DNA of 8,962 nucleotides. It comes from Eggerthella sp. CAG:209 (lineage in GTDB: Bacteria > Actinomycetota > Coriobacteriia > Coriobacteriales > Eggerthellaceae). The stretch spans positions 38,246-47,207 of the forward strand of contig FR884606.1 in NCBI GenBank assembly GCA_000436075.1. The letters run 5' to 3'. The notes under the pieces are model-generated. The model ran no database searches. It worked only from the letters and a program-made list of their open reading frames with translations, and was not told the DNA's origin. Made by a program: the position numbers and the translations under genes. Below are positions 7,127 to 8,962 of the stretch, piece by piece (position 1 is the stretch's first letter; every line of letters begins with the position of its first letter).

Positions 7127-8038
7127 ATGAACGTTGTCGACGGCATAGAAACTGATGAAACGGGCAAGCCGATATTCGCCGGAGAATCGCTAAGCCTAAA
7201 GGACCGGACCATGGTCAGAACGGCTACTACCAATTGGCTTAAAAAATGTATGGCAAACGGGCTAAAGGATGCTTCAACGATTTCAAGCCAAAAGCGCTTC
7301 CCATTAATGAGTCTGTGCCTGGACAAACTTCAATACGAACGTGATAAAGCAGGCGATACGACTCTGGAACCGTATTCGCCTCAAGCGGTATTGGAGGAGA
7401 TTGACTTCTACCTGCCCAAGTCCTTCTGGTACTTTCATATGAACATCAGGGCTCTTGACTCAAGCTCGGCATCCAAAACGCTAATCGACCCCGAATGGCC
7501 CGAATTCAAAAATTTAAATTGGCATTTTATGTTCGAGGAAAGCAAAGCACGCCTTTTCAATAACTACCAAGAATACCGAGAATTCAAATATGATTACGCT
7601 ATTTCATCAAAAAAGGAATGGCAGCAGATAACGGGAGAGCCGTTCCCTCAAGATACCGAGCCGCTTTGCCATGCTTCAGCAAAAGGCGCAAAAGCAGCAA
7701 GATCAGCGACAGCCGATAAGGCGTTCAAAATCCCTGTATCGCAACAAAATGAGCTCATATACCACAGAACCGTAAAAGCCGTTCAAGACACATGCGGCAT
7801 AGCGTCTATGGATTTCCTTGGGCCAAGCAGAACCAAGAAGTGCGTCCAAGCGCGAAATATCTCCATGTATCTTTACCGGGAGCTATCCGGCGACACGTTA
7901 AGCAACACGGGAAAACTGTTCGAGCGAGATCATACAACCATAATCCATTCGATTGAACAAATCGAAAAGCAAATGCAGGAAGATTGCCAGTTCAAAGAAT
8001 ATATTGAGCAGCTAGCAAAAACGACTTCTCAGCAATAG
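7127..8038 (+). CDS. DnaA domain IV (DNA-binding) protein lacking the AAA+ ATPase, novel N-terminal region
   Basis: A 303-residue protein. Its last third (about 208-298) is a clear DnaA C-terminal domain IV: TVKAVQDTCGI, DFLGPSRTKKCVQARNISMY (229-248), then ERDHTTIIHSIEQIEK (266-281). In DnaA the Arg-rich loop enters the minor groove of the DnaA box and the D-H-T-T residues contact the major groove. Here D268, H269, T270 and T271 are all kept, so DnaA-box-like binding is expected. DnaA domains I-III, including the Walker motifs, are absent. Residues 1-205 carry many aromatic and charged residues (FYLPKSFWYFHMNIRAL, NLNWHFMF) and match no fold I know. No HUH motif is seen, unlike REP-associated transposases that also carry this domain. 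ATG 7127 has a modest GGGG (7117-7120) upstream. It may be an accessory initiator, a competitor at DnaA boxes or a transcription factor. Confidence 0.85.
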   Translation: MNVVDGIETDETGKPIFAGESLSLKDRTMVRTATTNWLKKCMANGLKDASTISSQKRFPLMSLCLDKLQYERDKAGDTTLEPYSPQAVLEEIDFYLPKSFWYFHMNIRALDSSSASKTLIDPEWPEFKNLNWHFMFEESKARLFNNYQEYREFKYDYAISSKKEWQQITGEPFPQDTEPLCHASAKGAKAARSATADKAFKIPVSQQNELIYHRTVKAVQDTCGIASMDFLGPSRTKKCVQARNISMYLYRELSGDTLSNTGKLFERDHTTIIHSIEQIEKQMQEDCQFKEYIEQLAKTTSQQ

Positions 8039-8116
8039 CTGATTTGGGTTCACGACAGACGTAAGAAGCCAATGGCGATCCCCCTTAACAAGAAAACAAG
8101 CGATTAGGATTTCATC

Positions 8117-8923
8117 ATGAGCAGCACCTTCCTTTCCCTAACCATCATCGTGGTTATTGCGTTACTTATCGGTATCTCCATAGGGAGACAAACCAAAGAA
8201 GCGCCAAAAAGCAATAAAAACATAGCGCGCAAATCAAAACAAAATACCGCCTCTGGCCCTAAACCAATGAGCGAAAAGCAAAGGGAGCTTATCAGCCAGA
8301 TGGCAAAAGCAGGCATAATTCCAGATTCAGAGCTAACAGCCTTACTTGCAAATCCTAGTCTGGTCTTTGCGAGAGCGCTAATTAGCCGGTATATGAATGA
8401 ATTCAGTGAATTCAAAAGAAACCAGAAAGATGAGGACAGGGAAAATAATTGGCTTAACTTTGAGAAATTGCCACCCATGCAAGATTTCCCAATCAAGAGG
8501 CGAAAATACCTTTTCAGCAAAAGAGAGCTCAAGGCATTCCAAACGCTCACTGAGTTATGCAACAAAAAAGATCTTAAAGTTTGCCCAAAAGTTCGAATGG
8601 GCGATATCGTTGAGGTTAAATCAAGCGATAAAAACGAGTGGTCAAAGTGGTTCCGAGCTCTTAATCAAAGGCACATTGACTTTCTGATCCTTGACAGAAC
8701 CAACCATATATTGCTCGGAATAGAGTACGATGATTCAACTCATGACACCCCAGAGGCAAGAGGAGTAGACAATTTCAAGAATGGATGTTTCGAAAAAGCA
8801 GGACTTCCACTGGCAAGATATCGCTCTGTTGAGGAAATCGAATCACGATTCAAAAACGATATTGACAATGTCTTCAGACGATCGAACAGCGAAATAAAAA
8901 CAGAAGAAGCAGGCAGCAGATAA
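8117..8923 (+). CDS. membrane-anchored DUF2726 protein, putative PD-(D/E)XK-type nuclease
   Basis: A 268-residue protein. Residues about 5-23 (FLSLTIIVVIALLIGISIG) form a membrane anchor, and the following Lys/Arg-rich stretch predicts the rest is cytoplasmic. Residues 52-95 (SEKQRELISQMAKAGI...ARALISRYM) look like a small helical module. Residues about 128-236 match DUF2726: RRKYLFSKRELKAF (128-141), VCPKVRMGDIV (155-165), RHIDFLILD (185-193), GIEYDDSTHD (201-210), VDNFKNGCFEKAGLPLARYR (217-236). This family is considered a restriction-endonuclease-like fold. D188, E203 and D205 are the likely metal ligands, with K221 nearby. ATG 8117 has only a weak AGGA (8106-8109). It lies 78 nt after the DnaA-IV gene, with no terminator seen between, so it is probably in the same operon. 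The gene ends with tandem stops TAA TAG. Its sequence looks more AT-rich than the left half of the window. Confidence 0.83.
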   Translation: MSSTFLSLTIIVVIALLIGISIGRQTKEAPKSNKNIARKSKQNTASGPKPMSEKQRELISQMAKAGIIPDSELTALLANPSLVFARALISRYMNEFSEFKRNQKDEDRENNWLNFEKLPPMQDFPIKRRKYLFSKRELKAFQTLTELCNKKDLKVCPKVRMGDIVEVKSSDKNEWSKWFRALNQRHIDFLILDRTNHILLGIEYDDSTHDTPEARGVDNFKNGCFEKAGLPLARYRSVEEIESRFKNDIDNVFRRSNSEIKTEEAGSR

Positions 8924-8928
8924 TAGGC

Positions 8929-8962
8929 ATGAATTCCACAGGGAAGCGGGCTCGACATATCG
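8929..8962 (+). CDS. possible start of a further gene, cut by window edge
   Basis: An ATG at 8929, 5 nt after the preceding stop codon, opens a frame (MNSTGKRARHI) that stays open to the right edge. The close spacing suggests continuation of the operon. However, only 11 codons are visible and the nearest AGG (8925-8927) is too close to the ATG to be a normal ribosome binding site. No function can be suggested. Confidence 0.25.
   Translation, partial: MNSTGKRARHI

Noticed and set aside
7127..8038. A replication origin or plasmid initiator locus around the DnaA-IV gene.
   Set aside because: No iterons, no DnaA-box cluster, no AT-rich unwinding element, and no dnaN or partition genes are visible.
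8039..8116. The 78-bp gap before the DUF2726 gene, considered as a terminator or promoter region.
   Set aside because: No stem-loop with a T run and no convincing -35/-10 pair was found, so it was left as an intra-operon spacer.

Overview
The window looks like part of the chromosome, or an integrated accessory segment, of a monoderm actinobacterium. A class such as Coriobacteriia would fit, but this is inference and not firm. The grounds are a sortase-anchored surface protein with a Gram-positive tail, proteins whose predicted topology suits a single membrane, and a glycosylase gene that may be transcribed without a leader. No rRNA, tRNA, CRISPR array, insertion sequence or prophage structural gene was seen.

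Layout. Positions 1-548 (minus strand) hold most of a DNA-deoxyinosine (hypoxanthine-DNA) glycosylase gene that runs off the left edge. A 240-bp divergent spacer follows. Then comes a very large surface protein gene (789-4244, plus strand): signal peptide, long Ala-rich coiled coil, CAP-like domain, second long coiled coil and an SPKTG sortase tail. This is the PrgA/Sec10 type of architecture. A perfect 15-bp hairpin (4257-4296) lies between this gene and a convergent minus-strand gene (4414-5829). That gene encodes a 471-residue protein with a C-terminal four-cysteine zinc ribbon and an unrecognised N-terminal part.

From 6017 rightwards, after a short divergent spacer with a cluster of CTAG tetramers, three plus-strand genes follow closely and probably form an operon. 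The first is a membrane protein with an N-terminal zinc ribbon, one transmembrane helix and an extracellular DUF4163/DUF3298-like part. The second is a protein of unknown N-terminal fold that ends in a well preserved DnaA domain IV but has no AAA+ ATPase. The third is a membrane-anchored DUF2726 protein, a family with PD-(D/E)XK nuclease-like features. A fourth reading frame may begin at 8929.

The three-gene set is the most unusual part of the window. It combines a possible envelope sensor, a DnaA-box-type DNA-binding protein without an ATPase, and a membrane-tethered putative nuclease. Whether the genes work together (in replication control, mobile-element maintenance or defence) is inference from proximity and domains only. 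The glycosylase and the surface protein look like separate functional units.
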